Shown one piece after another: positions 50,767 through 64,000 of a stretch of 64,000 nt of DNA. Position numbers and translations under genes: made by a program. Each line of letters begins with the position of its first letter. Positions within the stretch are counted from its first letter, which is position 1. Under the pieces are notes generated by a model. The model saw only the letters and a list, made by a program, of their open reading frames with translations, was not told the origin of the DNA and searched no databases. This DNA is from Heterodera schachtii (taxonomy: Eukaryota; Nematoda; Chromadorea; Rhabditida; Heteroderidae): contig SIJG01000006.1 of assembly GCA_023374025.1 (NCBI GenBank), positions 3,235,691 through 3,299,690 on the forward strand, read 5' to 3'.

Positions 50767-53700
50767 ATTAGGCTCTAAAAAATCTCATTTTCTGGGTGTA
50801 AATTGACAAAATTTAGTTCAAAAAATAACAAAATTTAAACCAAATTAGTATTGAGATTATATTAATTATTTATTATGAGTATATTTTTTGTAATTTTTAA
50901 ATAATAATTTCACTATAAATGATTTATTTTCTATTCCTTTTAGTAAAAAAATCGTTTTATAGTTAAATTTGATCAATATCACTTTAGGAATTCATGAAAT
51001 AAATGGAATTTTGTTCGTCTATATATTTGTTAAAAAATTTATCAATTGCTGCAGCTCTCTTCCATGATAGTGATGCAAGAATTGATTTTGTTTTAAGTTT
51101 TGAGTAAATTTTAAACAAGAACATTTATATTTTAATTATAAAATCAGTCTGGTGATTTTAATTATTAAAATAATTAAATCTGCTCATTACTTTTTCAAAA
51201 TAAATAAAAGATTAATCATTTTTTCTTAAATTGTCATTTTAAAACATGATATTATGATATGATATAAAAATTTTTTCATGTAATACAAAAATTTATTTGT
51301 TACTAATTAAACCAAAAATTTTTTGTAATATGCATAAATAAAAAACCTTTCAATTTTTTATTTCGTTTAATGCTTTAATAAAATAAAATTTTTAGAAATT
51401 ATAATTGCTTTTTTATGTCTAACAAAAGTTTAAAAAATTTAATAATTTAATAATTTTCATTTTTAATTTGTTTTAAATAATTATTATCAAGAAAATAGCA
51501 TTGATTAGGAAAAACAAATAATTTTGTCGAAATCTTTGTTTGTTTGTTTGTAGAAGTTTATTATTAAATTACTTTTTTTATAATCCCATTTATTTGCTGA
51601 ATTTTCGTTTTTTGGGGAAACCGATAAGCAACCCTGCAAATTTTGCTTGAGAAAAATATACATATTCAGCAACATTTTAAGAAATCTTGAAATAAAAACT
51701 TAAGTGTTTTCTATGAAATTATCATAAAATTCGATTTAATAAAAATCTTATTTCAAAATCATATATTATGTCTGACGATTGATTTTCGTGGTAGATAGTT
51801 TCTGATTTGATTCCAACGTCACTTGAATGCGATTCACATGAGCACCTGTCAGATTGGGTCGATCTTTGAATTTTATTATATTCAGTTTCAATGCTGATTT
51901 AATTGCTATTTAATGTAATGATTAATTCTAAGAATGTAATATTTAAACAAATATTTTTAATATTATAAGTTTTAGTTTATTTGACCCATTTCATTTGTTT
52001 ATGTAAAATTATTTCATTAAAATTTTATTTCAGCACAATTTAAATTTGGCGTCAACACAAATTTATTATCGAATCTTTTAAAATTAAGGGCTCTTTTAAC
52101 TTTCAAGTTATTCTTTTTTATTTTTTTTATGTCTTTTTAAATTAATAAATTTTTTATGTTTTCATTATTATTTAACATGTAAAAATTCATTCACGTAAAA
52201 AATTGCTCTCGTTCCTGATAATGACGCAAGGTCAGTTCATTCTTTTCATGACGTTGTTGCAAGCTCAACCCCACAGAGTATGAACGTGAAATTTGTAATA
52301 TTTTTAGCTATTCTTTATGATAAATTTTGATTGCTTTAATTATTTTTTGTTTTTATATAGTCAGGCCTTACTGACCTTATTTAATTAAAGTAATTGTTTC
52401 TCGAGTTATCATTTTTAATTCTATAGCATAAAATATTTTGATAAATTCAAATTAGGATTTCATATTAACATGATTAACCTATTATAAAATACTTTATTTA
52501 ACAATGATTCGTCTTTCCCAATGACAACAGTTTAGTTTCTTTTACATGTTATAAGCAGAATTTGCCCAATTTAATTTATTTAATTTGGTACCTTTTATTC
52601 AAGCTTTATTTTATCTTGTGTTGGACGTCGTTAAAAGATGATGCTTAATTGAACTTTTTGGTTTTATTGTATGATAATTAATGTTTTATTTAACCTAATA
52701 TAAATTATATATTTTTATATTTTTTTAGCATAACAGCCCTTTGATGCAGCTCACCACAATTTTGAACATAGTAATATTTTTATTCGGATTTCAAATAAAA
52801 ATTCTTTTTTTTGATAAATAATTTCAATTCTGTTTTATAGTTGTATCTAATTGTAGTGCGGGCTCTCAAAGTGCCTGGGAGGCAGAGAGTTTTAGAACAA
52901 ATCAAAGACAATTTATTAATACAAAAAATATCTATATTAAATTATTTATAAATAAGTAGACTAATGTAACTGAAAACAGTTACAATCCACCAGGTAGCTT
53001 GATCTAAACATGGATTATTATCAAATGAAATTATTTATCCGACATACTTTATCAGACATTTATTTAATACTCTAATCTACAAATTAGAAGGAGGAAAATA
53101 AAATCTTTAAGGAATCACAAAACAAAGCCCAAAAAAGTAACAAGACAGGCGCCCAATTTTGTAAAGGCTTGCTGTTTCAGAAATAAGATAAAATTCAAAA
53201 TGGAAATAAAACAATTTTAAAAATTTGAGAATTCCAACCAAGAAAGAAATAAAATAATAATAAATTTTTAAATGTTATATTATAAAACTAGAAATAATCG
53301 ATATAAAAATATACTAAATATTGAAATATCAAAAATCCATAATATAAATTATTTCTTTAGAAGAAATTAAATGTTGGTGGCACATCGACAAAGTTACTTC
53401 AATCCTAAAATAGATAAAGGGAATTATTAGTTTATTAGAAAATTAGCCAATAATTGAACCAAAATGAATCTAAAGAAAAAAATAAATATATAAAAATTTT
53501 CGTGTCAACGAACCACATTCCAAATAATGAGATTTGGATTGCGATAGTAAATAAAATTTACACATAAATAAATTAAACAAAAATCTTATTATAAACAAAA
53601 ATATAAACTATTTTAGATCTTTGCTATAAAATAAAACTCAAAAGTAACTTAATTTATTACAAATATTAATTTTTTATTATCCAAACTGAATCGCACACCG

Positions 53701-56700
53701 CTTTTAGGTAAGATCTATTACGCCATGCTTGATATTATATGCAAATATGAAGACAAATAAATAAATACTAATGATTTATTAAATTACCAATTAATTTTAT
53801 TTTTATTCAAAGAAATGCATTTAAACGAAGTAATAAATTGTCTTTAAAAATTCAAAAATTAAGATACCTTTAAAAAATCCACCTTGTTTATGTCAATTAA
53901 TTTAATGAATTTATATTAAATTGGTTTTAGTTATAAAAATCATCCAAAAATCGTATGGTGAAGTTTTATTATTATAATTATTACGAAAAATTGTATTTTC
54001 ATCAGGCTCCGTATAAGACAAATTTATTTTTCTAATTAAAATAATTAAGACTTGCATAATGGAGTTGTTCTCATATTATAACAAATTACTTTTTAATCAC
54101 TCGACCCAATATACTGGATAAAATCAGAAAAAATAAATGCGTAGTGATTGATATCAGCGAAAATTACCAAGGTAATTAATTTAGATTGTGTTTATTTAAT
54201 CTTTTCAAAAATATGTACGTATATATAGACAATTAATATCGCAGTTGTTTGCGATAAAACGAATTTCATGACTTAAAAAATAATAATTTTTAAATGAAAC
54301 CAAAAAATGTTATTGATTTATTTTGTTTGACAAGTCAATAATTTAAATCTCACCATTAATCAAACCAATAAGGTATTGAATGATTATAATTACATCATTA
54401 ATTTATATTCTACTGATGCCGAGATTGTACATTCGATTTAATTGTATGAAAATTTAAAATTGAAGAAAAGAATTAATGTATTTAAAAAGTTACAAACAAG
54501 GAGGCACCGACAACTCGCATTAGTTCAGAACAAACCAATGTTTATATAAATTTAAATATTGTTTTAAAGCTTTAAATTTTTAAGTGTTTATTTTAAATAA
54601 AAAAGAATGATAAATTAAACATATTTAAATTTAATAAAAACTAAATTAAGAATTGGACAATTCGATTTTTTGGGTTTCTATAAAAAAATTTTGAAAACAA
54701 ATTGTTGATTATATTTTAAGCTTTTAATATGACTATCAAATTAAAAAATTTCTTGCAGTAATCAATGTATTAATTTAAACATTCTATAAATCTTAATAAG
54801 GACAAGAAAATGAATCTTGTCCTTAGCGTAGTTGCTTTAAAAAATAAAATTAATCTCATGAACGTTAATTAATCATCAATATCCTTACACAATAGAAATT
54901 TTATCGAAACACGCATACTGATCTTAAGTAAAGAAGAAATTCCATTCAAGCAAATAAATTTTTAAAACAAAAATAGTGTGAATTAACAGTCAATTTTATC
55001 GTTAGAAAAGTCAAATTAAAAATTTTTATTATGAAATTTTTTTGTAAATTTATTATTATGAAAAAATTATAACAGTGATGATAAAATATAAATTTTAGAA
55101 AAAGAGAAAAATATTTTATTGTCACAAGCTTCACTTCATTACATAGTTTAAACAATGATTAATTGCCGAAAAAGGGACATTGCAAAACAGTGCGTCACAC
55201 TACAAGTTAGTTAATGAACTTTATTAAACTATTCAAGCAGTTGTGAATGATATAAACATTTAATAACTAAAGACATCAATGACAATGTCAGATCATCGAT
55301 AACATTTTAAATAATAATTTAAAAATTGCTTTGAATTAATTATAAATAAACAATTACATGAAATAATAATTTTTTTTTGTATTTGTCGTTTTTTTTCTAA
55401 TTTTAATGATTTGTCTTGATGATTTAGCCAAAATAGAATTGATTTAGTTAAAAAAACAATTTTTTTGCAGATTCACAATTATTAATGCCCTGCCGGTTCG
55501 GCAATATTGTTCAAGAACACATTTTATACCACGCTAAAAAAAATCAAATATTAAATTTAATTTACGAATAAAAAATTCTAAGAATTAAAAAATTAAATAC
55601 ATGCAACCGAATAAATAAAATAAAAAAATAAAAAAAATTATTTTAAATATTTCTGAAAATCTACTATAAAATATAAAAAAAAAGAAATTTGCAATTATAT
55701 TATTGAATATAATTTTGAATTGTTATTTATTATAATTTGTATCTAACTAAAAAATTTTTTAAAGTCAATGTAAAAAAAACAATTTCTTATAATTGAAATT
55801 AATAATTATTTCAATAATACATCGAACAATTTTAATACACAAGCAAAACAAATTTTTTTTTGCTTATACTGTACATAAAAGATAAATTTACATTTATTAT
55901 TTGATGATTGATTGCGGGAAGAAACACAAGAAAATTTTTAGAAAAATTCATAATAAACTTAATTACGTAACGTTGAAAATTAAAAATAAAATAATGGAAT
56001 TTATTAAAAATCATCTATATTTAAAAAGTCGAATTTTATATTAAAAAAATAAGCGATTTAACATGTTTTAATTATTTTTTAAAGGTTTCTTACCAGGAAC
56101 AACTTAGAAATAAAGTTATGATGTAAAAATATGAAATAATATGTCAAAAATTTATATAATTTTAATTGTAATAAAACTATAAATTTTTATGCATTACAAT
56201 AAAAATAATTCATATAGTCATCCTTTAAAAATAATAATTAAGAATATCTTGCAGTTAAAATTATATTTCAAAAGAATATAATTTAATAAGATAATATTAT
56301 TAAAATTTAAAAGTAAAAAATTTATTTTGCAAAATTTTATAATGCAAAACAAGATAAACAACCAGAAAGCGAGAGATTAACAAAAAATAAATTTAACAAT
56401 TAATAATAAATAACTATTTGATTTGGTGTTTGTGCTATCTTCTTTAAAATTAAATCTTTAAATACCAAAACAAAGTTAAATTTTTCACATAAAGGCATAA
56501 AATCCAACAATAATTGATTAAATCACCGACCTTACAATTTATTTATTTCATAAAATATAAAAGTTGTAAGTAACGTTAAATTAAAACGTTGAAGAAAATT
56601 TTCAAAAGGTGAATTTTCTTAAACTAATTCACTTGAAATTATTGTTTTAGGCAAAAATGCATAATTTTTGTTAATTTAATATTGTACAAATACATATCCA

Positions 56701-59700
56701 ATGTATCCTTAATTTTCCTAGTTTAACCGTGTGAGCGAGCTTGAAAAATAAATACAATATACATAAGAAGCTTAATTAGACAGTTGTATGATTCAAACCA
56801 ATTAAAACAAAATTTTATCATTATCTAAACAAAAATTTTTTTGTTATTTTAATAAATGACCTCGAAATACATAGAAAACATTAATGGTAAAAACAACTAT
56901 AAATCCAAAAAATAATTTTAAGTATAACGAAGAAACAAATCTAAGTTCTTATTAATATTAAAAACAAATTTATCTTAATCAAAGCAAATTTTGGAGGGTT
57001 ATTTTTCTAAAATTTTTGTAGAGTTATATAAAAATGAAAAGCACAAAATAACGATTATAAATAATAATCTAATGTATATATTGTTAATATAAAAATTATT
57101 GAAGATAAAAAATAAATAAACGAAGATTCTGAATATAAATAAATTAAAATTAAAAAAACGCGTAAGGAACAAATCTTTTATCAATATATGTATTTCATTA
57201 ATTAAATTAGTTTTACAAAATAAAAATTTAAAACCAATCAAATGATTTAAAAAACCAGTTATTGGAACATACTTAAACGTTTTTTTCCATAAAGTAGCGT
57301 AAATGTTCAAAAAGCGCGCAAAATAAAATTAAAACAAAAAATAAATCAGAATGATTAAAAAATGAGTCTCATTTTCTTCCGGAGATGCATTTATTTTAAT
57401 TTTGAAAATCAATAAATAAATAATGGAGCGCACAAAAATTCATTATAATGATAATTAATTATTGCAATAAAAAATATTAAACAAATAAAAGCATTATATA
57501 ATAGTATTTAATAGTATTTAAAAATCAGATGAATTTTGGTAATTCATTGAAGTTAAAATAAAGGTGACCCAAATGAATTTTGGAAATTTATTGTGTTGAA
57601 ATTACATTTTTTTTAGTAATAAACAAGGTTAATTAAATAATTAATGGATAAAAAAACATAATTATAAAAGCTGAAAAATGTTGAAAATACCGATTAGCAG
57701 AATATTCTATTTTGCAAACAAAAAAAATAAACAAAACAAACCAAAATTATTGTCAGTATTTAAAAAGATAAGAAGTAGAAATAAAATTAATTTGTTACCC
57801 CATTAAATTTCTGAGAATAAAAAGCTCAACGGGCGATTGATTCTCGACGTCAAGTTTGAAAAAAAAATTTTTAATGATACGAATATATGTATTTGATAAT
57901 TATTGATTGACTTGATTATTTAAGTGAAATAAAAATCTTATATTAGGTAATTCGACATAATAGAGACCAACTGGGACCAAAACAACCGCAACTTTACACC
58001 AATTATAATACGAAATTTGATTAAAGAAAAACTAATAAATAAAAAGCATCTAAAATATTATAAATAAAAACTTAAAAAGAAAAAGAACCTAAATGAAACC
58101 TACAAATGTTTTTATGGCGACAATCTGTAAATTTAGAATTTTGAATTTAAGGAAAAGCAAACTATGAAACTGGATAACCATGAGCTATAAACGAAAAGGA
58201 TATTCGCGGACCGATTTTGGAATATTATAAAAATAATGCAGAAATAAACAAAATATATAAATTGAGTGATTATCGTTACATTGGTGTAATTATTTGTATG
58301 AAAGGAAAACTATACTTAAAATAAGAACACTACCGAGCAAGATTAAAAAATTATTAAAATTTCGTAGATAATATTATACTAAAAAGTAATTAAACATTTA
58401 ATTATTTTAATTAAAATTTGTTCGCTTTTAAAAAAAGACGCCAAGAATGAGGTTGAAATATGTAAAAATAAATTCAATATAAAAAGCTGATCATGCTTCA
58501 TAGCCCGTTATTTTTGTTAGAATTTTGGAATTAAAGTTGCAACAGATTGGACGAGAAAAAAATGTCGAAACCAGCTCCTTAATAATTAAGATAAAAATAT
58601 TGATTCAAGATCAAATAAAAACAAAACTCATAAATTAATCTATTTAAAGTTTTAATAATTAATGTAATTTTTTAAAATAAATTTTTATGAATTTTCTTTG
58701 CATAAAATCAAACATAAAAATTACAAAATTGCTTTGCACATAGGGTATTCGATCTTTGGACCCAAAATATTGTGCCCGGCAGAGTACTTCTAAAAATCCC
58801 CGAAATTCACAAGTGATGATGACTAATTATCTAACTAAATTGATGAATATATTTGTTAATTATGCAATTATGAAAAGTGCAAATGGAAATAATTTTCAAA
58901 CAAGTAAAAAAAGAAACGTAAAAAGGAAAATTTTGTACCTATAATCATAAATTCAGCTAAATTTGCTTTCAGCTAAGGAGATGATAATGTAAATTTATAG
59001 CTTTGGATGAAAAAATGTAAAACTCATAATCAATTTAAAAATTGCAGCCAATTTTAATTTAGTGATTTTTAAATTTGTCAAAGTGAATAAATTATAGAAA
59101 GTGAACTCAAGTTTAAAATAAAATAAAAAAATGTTTAATTATGTATAAATATATATATATATTATAAAGTTTTTCCTTACAAGAAAATTAATAGTATAAT
59201 CAAAACAACAAAAAATAGTTAACAAAAACAAAAATTATAATTTAACAAATATGCATTTAGAAATAAATTTTTACTTTAAAAACAAACATCTGAACATGAA
59301 AAAAATTGAATAAATTAATAAAATTGACCAAATTTAATTGATATTGAGAACATTATATTCTTTGTATAATTTGAATCTAATAATTTAAAATGAAAGAATA
59401 ATAAAAATAAAACTTTTATTGAATTTATAAGGGATGAAATTTATTAAAATAAAATTGTAAACCAAAACTACGTATTGAAAATAATTTTATATTTAAAATA
59501 TTTCATAAATCAGTTTACCTAAATAAAATTATATACAATCAGTTCCGGAAGCCTTACTAAAGAAATAAGCTCAAAATAAGAAATATATTAGTTGATTTAT
59601 TTTAAAGTTTTATAATTATTTCCGTATTGTTTTTAGGATGCTTTTTAAGTCGTTTTTTACGGTGCACTTTTTAAAAACTCTTCGGGAACGGGCAGCCCAC

Positions 59701-61246
59701 CGTTGCCGAAAGCGCCGCCGGGAAATTTTCTTGAAAATTTTGTCAATTTATTAACTGATTTTGTGCAAAAAATGACCTTTAGTTGAAAATTAATATTTAT
59801 TACATTTTCTATGATTTATTATAACCAAAAAATATAGAAAAAATTTAACGGGATAAAGTCAACAGAGAAATTGATTTGCGGAGAATCAAATTGTTGATTT
59901 TTCCAAAAAGGGATATTTAAATATTTTTTGTCAAATTATAAAATGATTATCGATTGGTGAAAAAATTTGGTTATTATAATTATCAAAATTAAACTAATAA
60001 GTTAGAAATAAACCTTAATAAACTAATAAGAAACTATTAAAGTTTAAATATTGCATTTAAGGATTGAAATTTAAACAAAATTATAATTGTTACAAAAACA
60101 AATTTAAAAAAAAAGTATCTAATGAATTGAAAAACGTGAAATTATGAGACTCATTTCCTAATAAAATAATTATGAATCACTTAAAAAATATTTTAATTAT
60201 GTAAATCGAAGTGTTTGGGCATCATTAAAATACAAGTAGAAAATTAAAAATTATTAGCACAATGCATATAATATATAAAGCTAAACAATTGTTTTAAATG
60301 AAGGAGACGAAAATAATTACCTGATTAAAAAAATAAATTTTGAATACTGAAGAAAAACGTAAATGAAAACATTAAAAAATAAATAAATAAAGAACCCGGG
60401 GGAACATAGTACGTATACTATAAATGTAGCTTCTGCGATTGTTAAAATAGATCAACGATATTAATTTAAAATGCTTAAAATAATAGTGACAATAATTTTG
60501 AAAAACTAAATATAAAAATTAAAAGTACTTTAATGAACAAATTAATAATCAAAAACAATTTTTATTAATAGTAATATTTTGAATATTATTTTAAAAATTA
60601 ATAGTTTGTAAAATATAAAAATCAACATCCTGCCTTTGTCAAAAAATGTTCATTTTCAGATCAAGAAAGATAATAAAATAACTAAATGAAGTAATTAATG
60701 TTAATTGCGCTTTTTGATTGCTGAAAAGGTAAAACCAGACAAAATCGGTATCATAACCGATGTAGTAATAGAAGATCAAAGCTAAACAATGTCAACAATA
60801 AAAATTGAATTTATCTATTTAAATTAAGCAAAAATAGGATAATCAACATAAAATTTTATTTTTTTAAAATCTCAATATTTTGCAGGCCAAAATTGAGAAA
60901 ATTCTTGTTAAGGTAACTTTGAGTCCTGAAAAAAGTCTTTTACATCAACTTGATAAAAAATTTTAAGTGGGCCCATTAGAAAAAGCCGAAAATTGTCTAA
61001 AATCCAAGAAACCACCATTTTCTACGACTAATACCCGCTGAGGCAACATGGGCTCTCCAATTTCGGTACCAGAAAAAAGTACTGTACCCACTAAAAGTGC
61101 TATAATTGCTTTTGATCTTTTTTACTCAAGGAGCTGGAGAAAATTAAAATTTTCAACACTTAAAATGATTTTTTTTTTATTTAATTTCATCAATAAATGT
61201 TGAATAAACAGAATTGATTAATAATGTATTTAAAAGATAATTGTTA
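50767..61246. other. AT-rich DNA, no supportable gene
   Basis: More than 10 kb of AT-rich sequence. Short minus-strand frames (54946-55155, 55832-56014, 56999-57310) are Phe/Ile/Asn-rich with no domain. A plus-strand frame at 58756-58944 (DPKYCARQSTSKNPRN...) is marginal. GC-richer patches occur at about 52,858-52,890 (with a GCCTGGGAGGC inverted repeat) and 59,690-59,725 (CCGTTGCCGAAAGCGCCGCCGG). Neither could be assigned. Confidence 0.5.
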
Positions 61247-61482
61247 TTTGAATAATCTTTTAATACTTAAAGAATTTAAATTTATATAATATTAAATGCC
61301 TTTTTATTAAAATAAATTGAAATAATTAAGTCATCCAATGCAACAATGCGATAATTAAATATATTTAATACACTTTATTATAATATCTTCATTTAAAAAC
61401 AAGAATGCGCTTTATGTTAGTAAAAAACAGTTTTAATTTTGCTTAAAGAATTAATGGTTTCTCTTAAAATTAAGACAATATT
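61247..61482 (+). repeat. 236-bp direct repeat upstream of the ORF1-like gene
   Basis: Starts TTTGAATAATC and ends AAGACAATATT. It is the same as 62446-62681 and 49210-49445 with very few changes (for example ACACTTTATT against ACACCTTATT). It lies 38 bases before the ORF1-like start, so the gene is bracketed by two copies 1,199 bases apart. Confidence 0.9.
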
Positions 61483-61520
61483 TTAAGATAAATCCCCAAA
61501 AATTGTTCTAATTATTCGAC

Positions 61521-62189
61521 ATGAAACGAACCAACGCAACAAACATCACTCCGCCTCCCGCCAAACGTTCAATGGCACCTGTGCTGGACCTGGACCCAAT
61601 CACTGCCGCACTCGCAGAGCAAGAACGCCAACGCACATTGGTGTTCATCGGCCTCCCAGAAAGCAATGCCACCCGCCCATCGGAGCGTGTACAGGATGAC
61701 AGGGAAGCCACCACAAAAATCTTGGATCATCTCGAAGTTGAGGCTGAACCAACCGCCATCTTTCGTGTTGGCCGGTTCGACTCTCAGCGAACTACACCAC
61801 GCCCACTCAAAGTGGTCATGCCAACATCCGCGCACCAACACATTGCACTCGGAGGATGGAAGCGCGAGCGTGTTCGACTCCGTTCTCAGAAAAACCTTGT
61901 CCGCCTGTTCGTCCGCCCTGCGCTCACCAAAGAACAACTCAAGGAGGAATACGAAGCGCGTGTCCGAAAACGTCAACAAGACCCAGCTCCAGTGGCACCT
62001 CCAATGCAACCCGCACAGACAAAAGACCCGACTCCCGTCAACGAAAATGGGCCAGAACCGAAGGAGGCCAGTGAAGACACTTCAGAACCATCGCAAGTTG
62101 ACAAAGCAATGCAAAACGAAATTGACAGAGCTCTCCTCCAAATTCAATCCTTTCATAAAGAACTCACCCATCTTGTCAAAAGAAAATAG
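61521..62189 (+). CDS. LINE ORF1-like RRM/coiled protein
   Basis: Protein of 222 residues. Residues 39-145 match the pattern of the RNA-binding ORF1 proteins of invertebrate non-LTR retrotransposons: TLVFIGLPESN, REATTKILDHLEVE, AIFRVGRFD, PRPLKVVMPTS, VRLRSQKNLVRLFVRP and LTKEQLKEEY. A Pro/Glu-rich linker and a short helical, basic C-terminus (FHKELTHLVKRK) follow. ORF1 proteins coat element RNA. The ORF is intact and its GC content contrasts with its flanks. No ORF2 (endonuclease-RT) follows in the remaining 1.8 kb, which instead is the 3' repeat also present at 48.9 kb, so the unit looks non-autonomous or ORF1-only. Family call by pattern, not search. Confidence 0.65.
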   Translation: MKRTNATNITPPPAKRSMAPVLDLDPITAALAEQERQRTLVFIGLPESNATRPSERVQDDREATTKILDHLEVEAEPTAIFRVGRFDSQRTTPRPLKVVMPTSAHQHIALGGWKRERVRLRSQKNLVRLFVRPALTKEQLKEEYEARVRKRQQDPAPVAPPMQPAQTKDPTPVNENGPEPKEASEDTSEPSQVDKAMQNEIDRALLQIQSFHKELTHLVKRK

Positions 62190-62445
62190 TTCTGCAGACC
62201 TCCAGCTATTTCTTTAAAATTCCTCAAAAACCAAATTTTCTCCAGTTTCCCTTTGCTGGAGGTCTGACTTTTCTACTTTTCTCTTCCCCAATCCAAATTC
62301 AATTGTCGTCTATCACTTTTACCCATTTGACCTCATTTGATATTTTCCTAATGTATTCATCTTTCGTCATTTTTTATCAACTATTTAAATCTAACGTGTA
62401 AGTGGTCACCCCTTCGTTAGATATTTTATTTATTAATAAAGTCGA

Positions 62446-62681
62446 TTTGAATAATCTTTTAATACTTAAAGAATTTAAATTTATATAATATTAAATGCCT
62501 TTTTATTAAAATAAATTGAAATAATTAAGTCATCCAATGCAACAATGCGATAATTAAATATATTTAATACACCTTATTATAATATCTTCATTTAAAAACA
62601 AGAATGCGCTTTATGTTAGTAAAAAACAGTTTTAATTTTGCTTAAAGAATTAATGGTTTCTCTTAAAATTAAGACAATATT
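62446..62681 (+). repeat. 236-bp direct repeat downstream of the ORF1-like gene
   Basis: Downstream partner of 61247-61482. It lacks LTR-type TG...CA ends. Confidence 0.9.
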
Positions 62682-62903
62682 ACATGCTTAAGAAGCTGAG
62701 TTTATAAAAAAGAAAAATTACTAAATCAATCCATTTATATATAAATGAAGCTCTATTGAATGCAGTAATATTATTGTATATGTTCTAAGAAAAAATTGCT
62801 AAATATTAGTCAACTAATTGGAATAAACGAAACAAATATGGTTATAAATAGAGAAAGGCAAAACAATTTATTTATTAGTTTATTCGGGCGAACAACCTTC
62901 ACG

Positions 62904-63436
62904 TTGTTATTTAATTATTAACAATGTTCATTTTGGCAACAACGTATAAAACAACTTATTTTTAAAATTTCCTTCAATTTTTGAAAATTTATTTTAGCGG
63001 GAAATATCACTTGGGAGAGAGACACGGCAAAATGAGAGAGTGCTAAACTTTCAGTCCCAGTCATACAAAACCTTTTTGATAAATGAGGGTAGAGAAAATA
63101 ATTTTAAGAGAGAGTGCAATGGGGAGAAAGTTTAGTTCCCTTCTTCGCTGATTCTTTCGGTCATAAACGCAGAATTATCATTATGTTTCTATTGTCTCTA
63201 TGTCTTTGAATCTCTTCCGATAACCCTTTCTATTAAAATATTTTTTCTCTGTCTTCTTCATCAAAAATGTTTCGTATGACTGGGACTGAAAGTTCAGCAC
63301 TCTCTCATTTTGCCTTATCTCTCTTCCAAGTGATATTTCCCGCTAAAATAAATTTTTAAAAATTGACCGAAATTTTAAAAATAAGTTGTTTTATACGTTG
63401 TTGGCAAAATGAACATTGTTAATAATTAAATAACAA
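62904..63436. mobile_element. 533-bp inverted-repeat element (MITE-like), copy 2
   Basis: Same element as 49668-50200, at the same place in the host repeat, so it inserted before the host repeat duplicated. TIRs of roughly 165 bp, no ORF. Confidence 0.75.
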
Positions 63437-64000
63437 TCTAAATGTTGATCTCCGATGAAACAATATTTTTCTTAACAAAAAGTTGTTTTGTCTTTCTCTA
63501 GTTATAAATATTATGATTCTAATTAAAAACGAAAACATATTAACAAATTTAAATTCATCTAATCTTTTAGATACACAAATACAAAAAACTTACGATTGAA
63601 AATTAACATGAATGATTATTAAAAAAATTCATTATAATAGAAGAAATATTGTTATAAAAAATCAAATTTTGCAAAGAAACAAAAAAATTTTGGGGATGAA
63701 TTTTTGAGAAAATTTTACCATTTCTTAGGGATGTATAAATATATTTTCAATAAAAAGTTAAGAAAAATTAATATCAAAAAAATCAAATAAACCAAATTTT
63801 ATTTAAAAAGTTGAAATATTAGGTTAATATTAATAAAATGTAAAAGGATCCAAGATACAAAAAATAGAACTTAGGAAATTTCTGAATCTGATATCAATTG
63901 ATACAGATAAATTAGTAGGTATGCAATTTTTCGCTTCTAAAACCGCCAAAATTGGTAATTTTAGGTTCTAAAAAACGCCAAAAATAGGAACTAAAAATGG

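Larger units (their letters stand above)
62121..64000 (+). repeat. 3' part of the ORF1-bearing repeat, second copy
   Basis: Includes the ORF1-like C-terminus, a 3' segment, the second 236-bp repeat (62446-62681) and a MITE-like insertion. It is continuous with the end of the window and is the longer relative of 48887-50766. Confidence 0.9.

Noticed and set aside
61247..62681. 236-bp direct repeats as LTRs of an LTR element
   Set aside because: No TG...CA ends, no primer-binding site or polypurine tract, a LINE-type ORF1 between them, and a third copy in a 5'-truncated context.
1..64000. tRNA, rRNA, spliced-leader RNA and CRISPR arrays
   Set aside because: Scanned by eye for A/B box and T-arm patterns, nematode SL1-like sequence and regularly spaced repeats; none found. 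A tRNAscan or Infernal run would be decisive.

Overview
This is a strongly AT-rich eukaryotic window, mostly gene-free, with a few GC-richer islands. It is probably from a tylenchid (plant-parasitic) nematode. I base that on a gene fragment at 15.8-16.0 kb that resembles the large F-box-associated families of cyst and root-knot nematodes, on the compact gene structure, and on the mix of Ty3/gypsy, LINE-like and terminal-inverted-repeat elements. The assignment is from memory of the families and is tentative. I recognise no tRNA, rRNA or CRISPR array.

Layout. At 0-10 kb there is AT-rich DNA, a long purine tract (7.6-8.4 kb) and a 677-bp non-autonomous transposon with 9-bp target duplications, whose ends are inverted arrays of a 'TTTCGCCAACT' motif (9.39-10.07 kb). 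At 10.4-10.7 kb there is a compact gene with a TATA box for a short secreted, very cationic peptide. At 15.8-16.0 kb lies the F-box-family fragment.

At 16.4-24.6 kb, all on the minus strand, is the most unusual locus. In transcription order it reads: Gag with a CCHC knuckle, running in the same ORF into a signal peptide and the start of a virus-like envelope glycoprotein; further envelope-like segments with a basic cleavage-type site and membrane spans; an aspartic protease; a truncated reverse transcriptase (RT) lacking its catalytic aspartates; an in-frame join to the C-terminal half of a UPF1-like superfamily 1 helicase; and a separate NADAR (YbiA/DUF1768) gene. Several frame changes and one in-frame stop break it. 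A short hairpin sequence, GGC-UACG-GCC in mRNA sense, recurs through the locus in all three codon frames and in non-coding DNA. I saw it nowhere else in the window.

At 25.05-31.73 kb is a giant inverted repeat: arms of about 2.79 kb around a 1.1-kb spacer carrying a decayed RT fragment. At 35.79-36.45 kb is a second 9-bp-TSD element with inverted arrays of a different repeat. At 39.1-46.85 kb is a minus-strand Ty3/gypsy element with one recognisable LTR and an internal 3,123-bp tandem duplication covering gag, protease, RT and RNase H. At 48.9-50.8 kb and 62.1-64.0 kb are two copies of one repeat family, about 13.24 kb apart, each holding a 533-bp inverted-repeat insertion. The second copy follows a LINE ORF1-like gene (61.5-62.2 kb). 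The remaining AT-rich stretches show no supportable genes.

The most promising leads are the frame-independent UACG-tetraloop hairpin family, the retroelement/helicase/NADAR assembly, and the secreted cationic peptide gene.
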